Positions 23,801 to 37,470 of a stretch of DNA of 64,000 nt are shown piece after piece; within the stretch, counting starts at the first letter, position 1, and each line of letters opens with the position of its first letter. Source of the DNA: Marthasterias glacialis (taxonomy: Eukaryota > Echinodermata > Asteroidea > Forcipulatida > Asteriidae). Both the position numbers and the translations under genes were made by a program. The stretch is from contig OU452219.1 in NCBI GenBank assembly GCA_911728455.2, positions 26,854,211 to 26,918,210 on the forward strand. The letters run 5' to 3'. The notes beneath the pieces are model-generated. The model saw only the letters and a program-made list of their open reading frames with translations. It did not search any database and was not told the DNA's origin.

Positions 23801-26800
23801 GATTTATCACTGACAGTTCTGCAGCCAGTAGCAACACAGGCAGTTTAAGATGCTCAATCCACTGCATTTTAATGGAAGAAAAACAACATGGCTGCATTTT
23901 CCATACTTGCTGAAGTTCCCGCGTTAATTAATAGTCATCACCTGTCAGTAAATTAATATTCAAGATCTAATGTTGCATTTCCTGAAATGTGGTTACCAAA
24001 ATAATTTGACTCCTTCCTTAAATTTTGGCACGCAGTAACGATCGTGGACTCGACTATTTTTTGTTCTTCTTTATTTTGCCAGCACTGAGTGAACAAATTT
24101 AATTAGTTGAAATTTCACAGATTGTTTTCCACACTCAAAGATTTTTATGGATTTCTTCCTGTAAACGTTTCACAAAAAGTGTATTTGGGTTTAAAATGTC
24201 AATATTTATTTGTTTGGATAGGATATGGCTGACAAACGCGATTGCGGGAAAGCGTTTTGATATATCGATTTATGTACTGCACATGACACGGCTGGTGTGA
24301 ACAGACTAGTCAAATCAAACATGATCCCCGGCAGTGCTTCTTCTGTTAAAGGGTATATACACACCACTGATAAACACCCTAAAATAATTTGAAGTTTTGT
24401 TTTTGCACCCTAAACGATTAACACTTGAAACGAGATGGGAGGTATAACAATGAAAAGTTACTCTATTTACCCACCGGTGTGAACCACTCAATTACGTTCA
24501 CAAACAAGTTTAAGGGATCATAGGTGAGAAGGGAAAATGGACCCTCGTGTTGCCGAAGAAAATAATGATATGGTCAGCAGTTTGTAAGGGTGTCAGTATC
24601 AATGTTGTTATTTAAGTAAGCAGATGTGGGGAACATCTCAAACCTTACTCTGCTTTTTATTCTTCTCAGTTCTCTATAGGCCTATGTATGGAATTTACTG
24701 TGCGAATTTTGCAATTCCGAATTAAGGTATGCACAAATGTACCTGCCATACATCCTCATGGTACAAAAGGTTATAATTTTTGTGTAAATAGCATGACATC
24801 ATCAGACAGTGAAATGGCTCCTCGGTCAAAGTTAAGAAGTACAATGTTACAAACAAATGTGAGTGTAGTTTAACTCCTTTAAACTCATCATCACCAATGT
24901 GAAAAAAATCGTTAAGAGCTCACACGCCATCTATCCCGTCTGCCGTGGACATTTCGATTTTCCCCCCTTTCCTGTCCCGACTTTCATTTAGACAAGCCAT
25001 ACCGTTTAATCTGCCAATCTGTTTAGAGAGCATGGTTGACCCAACAGGGGTGCCTTAGCATTAGGTTTTCAAAGAAGAAGCCCAGGCTAATTGCTGATAA
25101 TTTGTCGATATTGTTAGGGATCAACCGTCCGTGTAACCGTGGGTACTTCGCCGACACCTTCCCATTGTACCAGCCTTTCAAGGGTCTCACCTAGCCTGTT
25201 GTCCTGTTGAGCTCGAGGCTATTAACTCCAGAACAAAAAAATGCCCTGGGTTCCCTCTGAAAGGATATTTTGGTGTTGTAAATCGGCTCATCCTGTCTTC
25301 CGTACTGATTGATAGTGTCATGGATTTTTGGTGGTATCGTGAAGTGGTTTTGGTTGATATTTGTTCACCAAAACAAAGAGTGGTTTGTCCACAGATGGGA
25401 ACTGAGAAGCAAGGGAAATTATCAGGTGGGAAGAAGGACTGCAGATTTGTTTTAATTTTCTTATTTGGAGTATGTTCGATAATGTATCTATCCAGCTACT
25501 TTGAATAACAACTTAATGTTATGTTACAATTTCATGTACTAATGCTGACTTTGGGAGTATTCATAAATCACATTGGAATCATCATTTGCTGTTTTATACT
25601 AATAACTCTTACATGTGCTTTGATATTATTGTGATAGATTCTGATTTTTGCATGTGTACTTGTGTGTTCCTCTTGGGGTGAAGCTGTGAAGTAGTCCTGC
25701 TTGTCACACAAAAGAACTTTGTTAGTTATAGATAAATAGCAAATGTGTGACTTTTCATACGTGCATGTACAGAGTGCGCTGCACTAAGCTGGTCACCTAG
25801 AACAAAGACGAAAAAACATGGACACAACTGATACAACAACACAACTACAGTCGTGTACACTGTGACTCTGTTTTTTCATTGATAAAGAAGTTATGATTTA
25901 ATTGTTTGGTGGATATATAGCATTTTAATTTTACTATTCAAAGTAAGTGTAAAAGAAACCTGAACTGGTGTCCAAAACTGTTAGAAATAATATAACTAAT
26001 TTCACTCTATTTTGAACTGAGCAACAGAAGCAGAAATTGGTATCAAATTAAACCAATATATGATCAAGTTTTCCAGCAACCTTTACTGAAATAGAGATAT
26101 TTCCATACTACATTTTAGTAAAACGCAAAGACATAATACGAGATCAAAGAATAGGCATATTGAAAAAGGCATATTGAAAAAAAGGCATATTAGATATCAA
26201 ATTCTACTTGTATTTCCAACCAGCTCACTTCTCATATTTGATATGGAGAAGTTCACTGTTGCATGCTGCAGTAAAACTAAATTTCGAATCCCACCCGAGG
26301 TGCCTATTGATTTTCCCCGTTGTTTGGACTCGAATAGCAGAGAGTATACAGTGCTTCATCGAAAAAAAATACTATAAGGCCTACTGTCCTTTACCGACGC
26401 TTCAGTAAATTGATGACTTAAAACTACATATGAAAACGATCAAGGTATTCAATGATATTTCTGCCCGTTTTGCTTAATATAAATAATAACACTACTGCAC
26501 CTTTGCTACATGTTCAATACTGGCGAACAGTTTAACATTCATCGTAGTCTAGTCGCCTTTATTCACGTGTTCGCAATCTTACGTCTTCTTCCCCGAGAAC
26601 AAAGGTTTTCTAAGCGTACAAAATTCATTACGTGTAAACCAGACTATGTCCGTCTGTTCGAAGAGGCAATGTAAGTTTTAAATGCTAGTTTTTTTCGGTC
26701 ATTAAACTGAACAAGCTGGATTAAGTTTTTTACGTTTGTGTCGGGAAACAAATGTTGTTTAATCATCAAAATATTGGTCGTTTCCATTTATTTATAGAAG

Positions 26801-27319
26801 TTCACTTCGTTTTACCTTGAAAAATAGCAATATTCCGACCAGTTGTTTTCTACTCTCATTCTCAGACCCATGATAGGAGTATGCCTACAAAAGGAAAATC
26901 GGGTGACCATCATGGCCTCTTACCCTATTGAAGAGAAAAAACAGCAAACAAAAAGGCATTTACAGAAAACAAGGAAACGTCTTTTGATTGAGAAGTGGGG
27001 TTATAAAATGGTTTCTGGAGCTTCATTTATAACAACGGGGGGAAATATTACAATTCAATTAGTCATTTTTCAAGTTGAATACTGTGACATTTCAATCAAT
27101 TTCTTTTCATTTGCTGTTCTTTCGTTGAGAACATTCTGTCAGGGCCCTGTATCTGTTTACGGTGTCGCCGGTTAAAGTACAGTTGATACCAAGGGGTGGA
27201 TGTTTTTTGAGATACATTGTGTCATTTATTAGCGAGGCATGCCAGACATCTCGTATTTTTCATTTTTAAATAGGGTTATTGTTCTACTCGACACTTGAGT
27301 TTTCAATGGTATAAGGAAA

Positions 27320-27580
27320 ATCGACAGCTGCCAAACGTAGGATTGTCGAACGGGAGGTGAAACTGAGTAAAATGCGGTAGGGACGCCGGGCCCGTTCAGC
27401 GGCAGGTCCACAGCTGTGACCAAGGCCCCCCGCCCGGTAGGTTGAGGCCAACTCACCCCCGGTTTGTCCGCCTTGCTCTCGGAAGGTACTCAAAGTATAA
27501 CGCCGCCTAGTCTCGACCTGACAACACGCCAACACAACCTGTGTCATCACACGAGGAAACGGGTCGCAGTTCACACGCGC
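27320..27580. promoter_or_regulatory. GC-rich island, candidate regulatory element
   Basis: A block with several CpGs (for example gacgccgggcccgttcagcg and cccccgcccggtaggttgag) contrasts with AT-rich flanks. Two minus-strand frames (27229-27456 and 27284-27604) overlap it in different registers, which argues against either being a gene. It lies about 9 kb downstream of the NK2.1 stop. Candidate cis-regulatory element by inference. Confidence 0.3.
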
Positions 27581-28584
27581 TATGTTTCGATGTTTTATCA
27601 CCACTTTGTTTATTACAATGCATTCATACGTATATCTGATTTGTTATAGTAAACTAGAATCACTTTTGTCACCGATACAAATAGTTTTCACATGTTCTAA
27701 AAATGGCACACTGGTCGTAAATATAAACTAATAAGGTAAAATAAGATTTGATAAGAACTAATAAGATTAAACTGTTAAGACTCGCACGGGAAACATCTCC
27801 AGACTATGTTTATAGTCTATAGTTTTTCGTTTGACCACTTTCTACCACACGCCAAATGTCTTCCAACAATGTACAAAAAATAACATTTTACATGATAAAA
27901 CCTTTGCTTCATTGACACTACTTGTGGTAACGGATACAGTACATACAGACGGCAACAAAAAATTACTATAAGAGCGATGTGAAACAAATGCCTCTAAAAC
28001 AGCTGCAATTTGAACAACGACTAGCCGTCGTCGCGTGCGAGTAGTTGGTAGCCGGCTCGCCAGCGCAACGCCGCGGGTTGGTAGTTTAAACGCCGCACAT
28101 AAGTACAGACTCAAGTTATATATAGGTGCTTATAGGATGACAGTCATGTATTTCCGTCTATTATGACATGCTTAAAAGAACATTAGTGTGCTCGTGGGTT
28201 TACTTGACACTTGCCCCACCATAAGAGCAAAATATTAGCATAACCCATAAATAAGGTTGATATTCTCATTCAACTTGCGTTGTGTGATTAGAAAAGTTTT
28301 ACGCAGGGGGTTAAGCCTAAATGCAACATCTGCCAATGACCTGTGTTAATAATGTAAGTGGAAACATGATTGCTTAACCAATGTTTTTCCTCCATAAAAG
28401 CGAATTCATTTTCGATTGGAAAAATAGAGAGAGTGAGGCCTATGCCTACAGTTGCATCGGCTATAGTTGTTTTTTATGTGTTTGGATGATCAATGTCAAT
28501 TTAGAACATACTATTTTCACCATCAGAAATGAATGAACCATTATTCGTCCATCAAAGGCCCAATATGCCAGGGTGCCTATAGGG

Positions 28585-28611
28585 TTTTTTTTTTTTTTTT
28601 TTTTTTTTTTT
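28585..28611. repeat. T27 homopolymer
   Basis: A run of about 27 T. It could be the tail of a minus-strand retroposed sequence, but no element body is recognised beside it. Confidence 0.9.
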
Positions 28612-31257
28612 AGTTCACAGAGAACTAGTTAAGTTAGTTTACAAAGTTTGTATGCGTTGCCGTAGAAATAGTATCGTCAGTTTGCATATTCAAAGCTGCC
28701 TGCTGAAACAAACTAAGACTTGCGCTTATCAGCGCTTGAAAGGGGTTAGTGGTGAGCGTGCGTGTGGAGCAAGCAACCAAGTTATTTGTGTATGTAAGTA
28801 GGCCAGCACATGCCGAAGTTCGCACTACTCGAAACCTGTGTTTCGATTCTTTGACGAAACCCGGAGTCCAAACAACCCCGAATGGAAACAAGAAAGGGAG
28901 GAGGAAGAAATTTGAGATTAAATTCCCGATAGTGATCAGCAGCTTTTGTGTGTATTGTCTCTGGGGTGTTACTGTCCGTCATCAATGTCTGTGGACCATG
29001 ATCCATGGACTGGCAGGGTGGGGACAACCCCTTCTCGTGGGCTTCGTTGCCAGGGTGTGTTCTTCAATGTGAGGCATGCCTGTTTATTTGAAGGTGTAGA
29101 ATTGGCCAAACTATATCATATGTTAACTCTGACTGTGTGCCCAGTTGGTTATATATTTAGTACTGTTTACAATGACGACAATGACGTCATGTTGAGGAAG
29201 CCTGAAGTTTCACTGCGAGGATCTAGGCCCTATATTGTCTAAATGTCATTTGACCCAAATTGCCAGTAAAATGTTTCAAGTTGAATAAAAATTCAATGCT
29301 ATGATGTTTATTTTCACCATGTGATTATACCTCAGTGCTTTAGGTTATTGCAATACTAAAATTTGTTGTAACACTGTTTTCCAGTCAAGATTTAGGGAGA
29401 AACCTTGTACAACCTGTCAATTCTTTTCGTTGACCAATGACGTACATAATGTCATTATTATTTTAAAATTTAATATATTGGTTTGTTTTTAATAGCCACT
29501 TTTGAAACACCATTGTGTGTGTGTGATCGCCGTACTTTCACTCCCACAAACACCTCAACAAATAATATTTTAAGAAAAACACTGGACGACGGCAGCGGTT
29601 TTAAATGGGTATTTTGACTGTGTAATGCGGCATGGTATAATCCCATTACAACGGGCGACACCTTGTCTTTAATGACTGCGAGCGGTTCGTAAGCTGCACG
29701 TCGCACGAGGCTGGATGTGTTCAATTAGGCACGGTGGATCGGTAGGCGGGCAGGGTACGCCGCTAGGTGCTAGGCGACCCATGGGCTACAGCGTTCATGC
29801 AATTCTATTAGGAAATGAATATCATCACAAAGTTAACCATTGAATCATTTTTTCTTCTTTCCGATTCTTGTCTCTTTCTCCTTAAACAAATCGATTTTCA
29901 AAATAATGAAACAATAAAAATAAATGTAAGAAAACAATCACAGTTTGTTACTGAGCTAAACGTAAAGACCGTTACAGTAAAACAAACTTTAAAAAATCAA
30001 TTCTTTCTAGGAAATGAAGTTGGCCAACATTTTTTCTGAAAAACTGTCTGTGACGAAAGCAATGTTTCAAATCAAAATCTAAAGACCATGTCAAATGGAT
30101 TTCATTAAGTAAATTAAGGATGTACAAGACGTTGTACCACTTGAAAGAAACGTATGGCGTTTTCTCGCAAAATAATGTGTCAGATTGTAGTATGTATAGT
30201 CTTTAGTCTTTTGTTGGTTTTGCAGAATTGCTTATTTTTATTGATACATAAATATAAGCCCACGAGATTTGTTGTTCCGCTTTATGCTACATTTGCATTT
30301 TGTATTGTCAGTAATTTTATGATTCTGAGAAGCAAATATTAAGAACTTACGGTACACTTTCGTTTCTTTGGTGAAACAAAACTAATTTGCAACATGTATT
30401 GGTAAAAGCTTGATTTGCATTCAATAGATTAGATGTGTATCTGTTCGTCATGGTAAACATTTTTTTGTTGGCGCTCTGGAAACGTCAATGTACCCGGATG
30501 TTATACATTGACGTTTGATGCGGTAACTATTTCATTGGAAACATATTTGGCAAATATGTTTATTCTCAGTCTCTGCCTGTTGAATATATACTGACTGCCA
30601 ACTTTAAAACGTCTGTTGTTACAAGTTAGGCTTTACATGAATTTTCAGTTGTTTAAATAGGTGGGATATTTTCTTTGCTCTTTAGGAAAGTTTTGGAATT
30701 GGGTTATCAAAACAATTGCTCAAAGTCTGCTTTGGATTTGCCATTCTTGTCTTTTAAGAAAGTGACCTTGCCACGGCGTTCCACATTTAACGAGCACGTT
30801 GTTGTTTTTAAATACGCGAAGCCCCAAAAGAGTAACACCAAAGTTGTTTTATTTCTACAGAATGTACTGGCATTTTTAATTTTGGCAATCGGTTTTATAC
30901 GGGTATCTCTTTGAATAATGACGTGGAATAAACATAGCGATAAACACGCGATTTATTACCGATGCCTAAAACTAGTCAACGAGCGAGTAAAGCCTCGGGT
31001 CACACTGTAACCCATTTAATGGAAAGAACTGTTTAATATATGGATGAGCTCTGGTGGTATTAATGTTAAAGTGATTGTTAAAATTGACAGCTTGTTGATA
31101 CAAAATCGGCACATTTGCCAGTCATCCACAAAATGTTTTCGTCCATTATTTGATTAGTTATGTTGTCAAAACCGTTCTTAAACCAAGCATCGAACGGCAT
31201 GTATTAAAGTAAACATAATCATTGTGGCTGTAGACCCCCCCCCCATTTTGTTTTGTA

Positions 31258-31480
31258 AATAACAATAATAATAAATAAATAAATAAAATAAACAGATAAA
31301 TCTATAAAATGACTAAAAAAGAATGAAATAAAATCAATCGATCAATCAATCAATCAGTCAGTCAATCAATCAATAACGAAAACAATAACAATAAAAAATA
31401 GTAACAATATTTACATTATAAAATAAATACAAGTAAAAATAATAACAATATTAAATAGAAAGTAATTATTTAAGATATAA
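31258..31480. repeat. Low-complexity A/T-rich stretch with (AATC)n
   Basis: Runs of AAT, AAAT and an imperfect AATC tetranucleotide series (about 31333-31372, aatcgatcaatcaatcaatc with some cagt variants) follow each other. Simple sequence, non-coding. Confidence 0.85.
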
Positions 31481-32699
31481 CAAGAAGAAGAATCTATTTT
31501 ACTTCCATCTGTTTAGTTTCACAACGAATCTCTCGAAAATTGCATGATTGGACTGTCTGCAGCCCGCTTGCAACTGTGTATTGTTTAATTTACAAAACTG
31601 TTTATTTAGTGAAGGCTCTCACTGATTGGTAAAATTTTCAATCATATTCGTAGAATATATAAAAAAAAACTTCCATTTCACTTGACCTTATTTTCCCTTA
31701 AACAGATTAATTTAAGTGAAAATGACTAATACGACAATTGTTTTAAATCAAGAAAGTGTTCGATATTAAGCTTACCTTTTTTTCGTAGAGCATTGTAGCT
31801 GGCGCCCAGGTAGATTATTTTGTTTACGCTTTTATTGTTTCAAGTTGTATTGTTTTTATGGTGTTTTATTTATGTATATACCAGTAACTTGAATTTTGCG
31901 GGAAACTACGGGAAACTGTCATATTGATTGATTGGGATATAAAGTTTGTCAAGAAAGACATTTCAAGGTTTTTAATACACCAATACAACATTAGATACAT
32001 GCTAATTATTCGTTACACTTGTGTGCACTTCATTTAATTTGCAGCAACTTTAAGCTGTTCAAAATTCACCGCATCATTGATGTGACGGTACCTACCTTAC
32101 TGCAAAATGACCAAGCATGCGTCTCAGCAGTTGTTGCCTACCTGCAAGTACTCACACAAAAAACACCACCACAGTACCCGCAATACTTCCAAATTCATAT
32201 TAAATTGAAAGAAATATTATGTTTCCACTATAACCAAAAACATAACGCCCGAGCAACTAAAATAAACAAGAAATGTTACGACCGTGCTCGACGTTTCGCC
32301 CGTTCTTAATATACAAGTATGGCTGCCAGTGTCTATTCAGTAGCTTTGTTAGTGTATTTCAAGATATTATGTGCCGTTGTACTTTTTTCACGCAGAGTGT
32401 TGGAAATTTCAAAATTTGCTGATTTGTTGGGAAACGAACAAAACTCGAGATATTCTACATTAAGCCAAACAAAACGCAGAGTACGGTTCTACCAAAAGCC
32501 CCAAAAGTATATAGCAAGCGTCTTTCGTGTGTTAGTCTTGAATCGAAGTACGTACCCCAGACTCGCTTTACGCGTGTCTTCTGATGAAACGGAGCTATCA
32601 CTCTGAACTCATCCGTAGATGTGGGAAAGGGGCCTTTAATGTGATTTGTAACACACATCGGTAACCACTAAAAGATATGGTCAAGTTTAAGTAACCAGA

Positions 32700-32819
32700 G
32701 GTGAATTTCACAAAACTAGTCCTAACTTAGGACTAGTCCCAACTTATGACTAGTCCTATTATAGTTACTCCTCCTTACTCGAGATAAGACTAGTCCCAGC
32801 GCTTTGTGAAATCCACACC
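32700..32819. mobile_element. Palindromic MITE, 'GTGGATTTCACAAA' family, copy 1
   Basis: The left end aggtgaatttcacaaaact and the reverse complement of the right end ggtgtggatttcacaaagcg are inverted repeats. The interior carries repeated (a/c)ctagtcctaacttaggac-type blocks that are themselves self-complementary. A second copy lies at 56725-56838 in opposite orientation. No coding capacity. Non-autonomous DNA element. Confidence 0.8.
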
Positions 32820-35800
32820 AGGTAACATAGACAGCCTTTCACAGTTTCAATCCAAACACTTCAGAAATGTCTTTTTGATGTAAGGTTTGTAATGATGAAA
32901 TAATTTGGCTGGAATGCCGTTAGATTGTATTAAAATCCAACCGTTCCTCACTTAGCAATCAAGAAAAATAAGTACAGAAACGGGTTCACAACAAAGTAAA
33001 TACCTTGCAAAACCAGCACGCTGTTTTCTAGCCATGATCATGAATTTCAACGAATTTTTCAAATGTTATTTTGCGATACATTTTGTTGTAACTGGACGGA
33101 TGATTTGTACGCAATAATTTAAGTTACCACTCACTGAGAATCGAGAGATGTAGGTAAACATGTGTGTAATTCAGTTTGTCACCATTACCCATAACACAAA
33201 TAGAAATAAGGTGAAAGGAATGTTTGCTCCAGAACATGCCGAACAAAAAGTCAAAACGATAGGGTTCAAAGAAGAATACAAATCCCCTTGTTTTCAAAAA
33301 AATACAAAAATAACTAACAAAATTGCAGTCAAAAGAAGGGGCTAACATTTGTTATTATTGTTATAACTATTTTGTTTTTCTTCTTTTTTATTATTTCCTG
33401 TGTTGTGTGTGTTTAAACTGCATATGCAGCAATCACACGCTTCATTACCCGGTACATATCTGAAAAGTAATATCATTTCGAGCTAATGTATTTCTAACCG
33501 GAATAGTTTTCGTACCAGCTCAACATCAAGTGAGACTTTGAATGGGCACTTCATTTTATTTTTCTCGGCTGGTAGTATTCCTTTATAATAAATTTCCACT
33601 CAAATGGCTGCGTTATTTTTTTATTTTTTATTTTTTTTTTGTACATTTAGTTCCCGCTGAGGGAAAATGAACACATTTTGTTTTGAAAAGGGACAACTTT
33701 TGTTGAGTTATTTTCAGAAACCTGTATATGCATTTTATATAGTTTATTCTCGTGTGTTTTGAGAACATGCTGCATTTAACATGAACACGGAATCACAACA
33801 AAATGTAAACTTGGTTTCATGAACAGTACTTTTTTTTATTGTTATCTACATTATCATATTATGTGCCATTATCAAATGACGTCAGTACAAAGGTTTTTTT
33901 AAATTTATATATTTATATAATTCTAAAAGTGCCATCTCGACATTTGGACCCTCATTAAAGATTTTTACAAAAAGGGCAGCAGCGATCAATGATTACTGCC
34001 TAGTATACATGGGTATTTCAGGCTTGAGTAATAAATACGCAGAAAAATTAACATTTCAAATTCAAATTATTTATAATCAAATTAACCCATAAAAATTGTA
34101 CGTCACCACAGACAAGCACATTTCTTGTTTAAAAGGTGACAATATTTGGGCTACTGAAAATTAAATGGGAAAGAAGTCGTCAACAGAAAGGAAAACAGAT
34201 AACAAATAATGATCAATTGTAGTAGATTTGTGATTGGGTCCACATCTACCAGACAACTATGAGCAAGTTTATGTAACAAATTGCATTGTTTAAATAATTA
34301 ACTAATACTTTTACTGCACAATTGAATATTAAGCAGTTTTTTTAATTTCTCGTCTGACCCGAGCTGTACAAACGCTCCCCGATAACGAACAGTGAGCAAA
34401 TTTGCCCAGGCGCCTGGTAAATTTGCCGTACTCTTTGTTGCCTCGCAAAGGGCCAATTCATTGCCTATAATATAGAACATGATTCGAGCTACCAGTACAA
34501 GAACCAACTTGACCTTAGCCGTACAGATTGGTTTGTTGGGAAGAAAGATAAGTAGGCCAACACTGCGAGGAGTTGACGGTTGCCTTAACAGGTCCACGTT
34601 AAGTCAAGATTGACTAATGCATGATCTGTTTATGATATAAAACATGACCTAGTTTTATGATGCTACAATCACGGGTGGTGTCATCCAAGAGCAAGGTTGC
34701 AAAATGGGAGCATAATAGTAAGAAAAGAAAAAGGATAATGAACGGATATGTGGTGCCCAACTTGACCCCCCCCCCCCACCCCCAGTAAAAAAAGAAGATA
34801 AAGTGATATAAGTTACATCATCAATCAGGAACGCAAAATTAACCTGTAAAGGCATAATACCGGTAGTATTCAATACAAATAACTCTGGTGTAGAAAAAAA
34901 GATCTAGCAATAGACACAGTTGTTGGTAGTTTCAAATTGTGTAGGATTGTAGGGGTTTAAAACATTTTTCTTTGTAAGAAGGGTTGTCCTTGTAAAGCTT
35001 GTTCACTATCCTCGAGGAGTTTATAATTATCTATCTTAATGTATTGCAGATCTTTTTAATAAAATAAAACATTATTTTCATGGTAAATAGCCTGTAATAT
35101 ACATTAAAACACGACAAACAGGTGTGAACACGTAACATCAAGAAAGCTAAATGAATTTTAGTTTGGTCAGTTATTGTTCTAAACTCCAGGTAATTCCGTT
35201 GTTTTAACACCCCTCCCCCTAAAGTTATCGAACAAATAAAAAATTTAGAGGCAGCTTGCCTAGATGCATCCCCGAAATTGTATCTGTTGTATTGTAAAGT
35301 CCAAGAATCGCTAACAGCCTTTTGAGGGCTTGTTATTTTCAAATATACCACTAAGAGAATAAGAATAATAAGTTGATAATACAAAAACGTTCATTGCAAT
35401 AACCTTTTACTGATGGACAACAAATCCATGGAAGTGTTATCAATTTTGATTAGATATATTTCTGACCCGCAGTCAGTTAACAAATAGTCGCCTTAGATAA
35501 AAAAAAAACAACAACAATTATTCCTGCCTTGATAATCTTATTTGTCGTTTGAAAGAAGAACAACAAAAAAGTGCTGAAATCTCTGTTTTTTTTGTTTTTT
35601 TTGTATTTCGTGTTCAAGAAATGAATTTAGGTGTCGAACTGGCTGGTTATATGCTCGACGAAATTGTAATTTCTAATCAGAATGAATGAGTTGTCATCTT
35701 ATACCGTACACCAGTATGTTTATGTTTCACATTGTAACATCGTTTTCAAAATGCTGATTAAGTAGGCTATACCACTTGACAATTGTGAAAATTCATGTTT

Positions 35801-36143
35801 TTAATTTTTTACGGGCTGTATCTTTTAGATTCTTTCTTCGCAAGTGTTTTTGTTGTAGACCTTTGGGTGACGTATTCTTTATTGGAAATAAAAACGGGAT
35901 AAGTTATAGACAAATAAATGAATTAATAAGAAGAAAACTTTAACACACAGTCAGTTATCAGCTTAAATTTCGCTTTCGGTAACCACTCATTAAAAGAGAA
36001 TAGTTATTGTTTTCCAAAAGAAATGTTTAAAACTGTTTTCACAAACTCTTCTACAGGCGTGCCCGCGAAATACATATCCCAAACAGCAGTATTAAATTAT
36101 AAATTACTCTTACTACACAGTCACCTGATACGGGTTCTAAAAG

Positions 36144-36149
36144 TTTATT
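36144..36149 (-). terminator. Candidate polyadenylation signal of NK2.1
   Basis: AATAAA on the minus strand (tttatt on plus), about 540 bp beyond the NK2.1 stop. It is the first canonical signal I found downstream. A second lies at 35878-35883. The real 3' end is not known. Confidence 0.35.
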
Positions 36150-36691
36150 CTATAAAAAGAAAAAACACCCAACATCCACCCGCACTTTATAGATTCTGAT
36201 TAATGGGGGGAAAATTGATAGATAAACAGCGAAAATCAAACGTTGATTTCAGGCTGAAAGAAGTTCACAGATGATTGACACATACACGTACGTAGACTCA
36301 CCTCACCGAAGAGACTAAATTCATCCAAAGTTGTACAAAAACTATCAACACAGAGTTTTGATTCCATCACCTGGTCAAAGTTTGGCATTCTTGAAACTCT
36401 CTTACGAATGTTCCTTAATAATATTCTTTGCTTATATAGATATTGTAATGTTACTATGACAATATGTCACCACGCCGTAGTTACATAAAATGTTTTGACT
36501 CAAGTACTCGTGCTGTCACTGTGGTTTCAAACCACCAACCAAACGAAGTTGGGGTATCAGGTGGTAAGTTGTTTGTTGTATTAGAAAGAGAAAAAAAACC
36601 TGACCGACTCATCGTTTTGTTTTCCAACCATTCCAATGTTACACGGAAAACTAATAGTTCATAACAAGCTCATGGTCTTGCCTGACGATTG

Positions 36692-37470
36692 TCACCATGT
36701 TCTACCGTGCAAAAGGAACGGTGCGGCTGAGGACATGTTGGTACCGTTCATTGAATGGTACGGGTTCATTGCTACGGGTTGATGGTGCGGGGAATGGGAT
36801 GAAGTTACGCCCGGCCCCGTGTTTGCGCTCACACCGTGTCCGCTGCAAGACGACGTAGAATTCACCGGCACTTGCTTGTGAGCTGACGGAGTCAGGTGAG
36901 CCTGTTGTTGTACGGTCGTTGAGATTTGATGTGATGGTACGTGATGGGCACTCGGCATGGAGTTTCCGTGGTCGCTACCCGTGCTGTTGGCATCATCTCC
37001 GAGTTGAGGACTCGCACTGTCCTGCGCCGAACCTCCACTGCTGCTACCGTTGGACGATCCGTTACACGGTTTCCCGTCTTTCACCAGAACAGGGACAGCT
37101 ACACGTCTCGGTGACTGGTGACAAACACTGTTATTGTCTGCCATGTTCTTCTCCTTAGTCTGTCTCTTCATCTTGTACCTATGATTCTGGAACCAGATCT
37201 TGACCTGGGTTGGTGTGAGGTTAATGAGGCTAGCTAAGTGCTCCCTCTCCGGGGCTGAGAGGTACTTTTGTTGTTTAAAGCGACGCTCTAGTTCGTAAAC
37301 TTGGGCCTGTGAGAAGAGCACCCGCCGTTTGCGACGCTGAGCGGACGGCAACATTGGCTTGGACAGATCGCCACCGAGGCCCGGCATACTCATGTTCATA
37401 TTCATATTCATATTCATGTTCATGTTCATGTTCATATTCATTGGAGAGGCTGGATTCATCAAGCGAGAGA
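36692..37470 (-). CDS. Nkx2-1: NK2.1 homeobox protein, exon 2 (homeodomain exon)
   Basis: This exon encodes residues 115-373 of an NK2.1 transcription factor. The acceptor ttttttaacag precedes 37470. The split codon A|TC gives Ile115 and the continuing ISRLMNPAS matches the vertebrate family pattern at this junction. In order it holds a Met-Asn repeat (residues 125-140), the homeodomain (160-219, 37336-37157), and the NK2-specific domain [15 protein letters not shown] (236-250). Then come a Ser/Gly/Asn- and His/Gln-rich C-terminal region and the family-typical end LLHGRTW before TGA at 36694-36692. Helix 3 contains [10 protein letters not shown], with Tyr54, the NK2-class residue linked to CAAG-core DNA recognition. 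The protein acts in the nucleus. In deuterostomes it patterns foregut/pharyngeal endoderm, thyroid/endostyle-like tissue and anterior neural tissue. I give the vertebrate symbol. Echinoderm usage is NK2.1. Confidence 0.97.
37157..37336 (-). other. Nkx2-1: NK2-class homeodomain
   Basis: Sixty residues starting [20 protein letters not shown] and ending KMKRQT. Trp48, Phe49, Asn51 and Arg53 of the recognition helix are intact, and Tyr54 marks the NK2 class. From recall of the vertebrate NKX2-1 homeodomain the differences are few and conservative, mainly around SLINLTP, where vertebrates have SMIHLTP. That places it in the NK2.1 rather than the NK2.2 subfamily, together with the GRTW C-terminus. 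Confidence 0.97.
37386..37441 (-). repeat. In-frame ATGAAY hexamer repeat encoding (Met-Asn)8
   Basis: Eight alternating Met-Asn dipeptides are encoded by a hexamer repeat in which the Asn codon alternates between AAT and AAC. They lie between the start of exon 2 and the homeodomain. Vertebrate NKX2-1 has only a short Met/Asn/Gly stretch at the equivalent place, so this is probably a lineage-specific expansion by slippage. Confidence 0.9.

Larger units (their letters stand above)
23800..36140. other. Gene-poor interval downstream of NK2.1
   Basis: No convincing gene is visible on either strand. Open frames of 60-110 codons occur (for example 26843-27175, 30675-30914 and 32319-32606 plus) without recognisable domains or splice context. 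The interval holds GC-rich islands near 25.1 and 27.4 kb, a T27 run, (AATC)n and A/T-rich simple repeats near 31.3 kb, and a MITE at 32.7 kb. Confidence 0.5.

Noticed and set aside
26280-26300. B-box-like ttcgaatcccacccgagg
   Set aside because: No A box, body or tail accompanies it. It is too short to call a SINE remnant.
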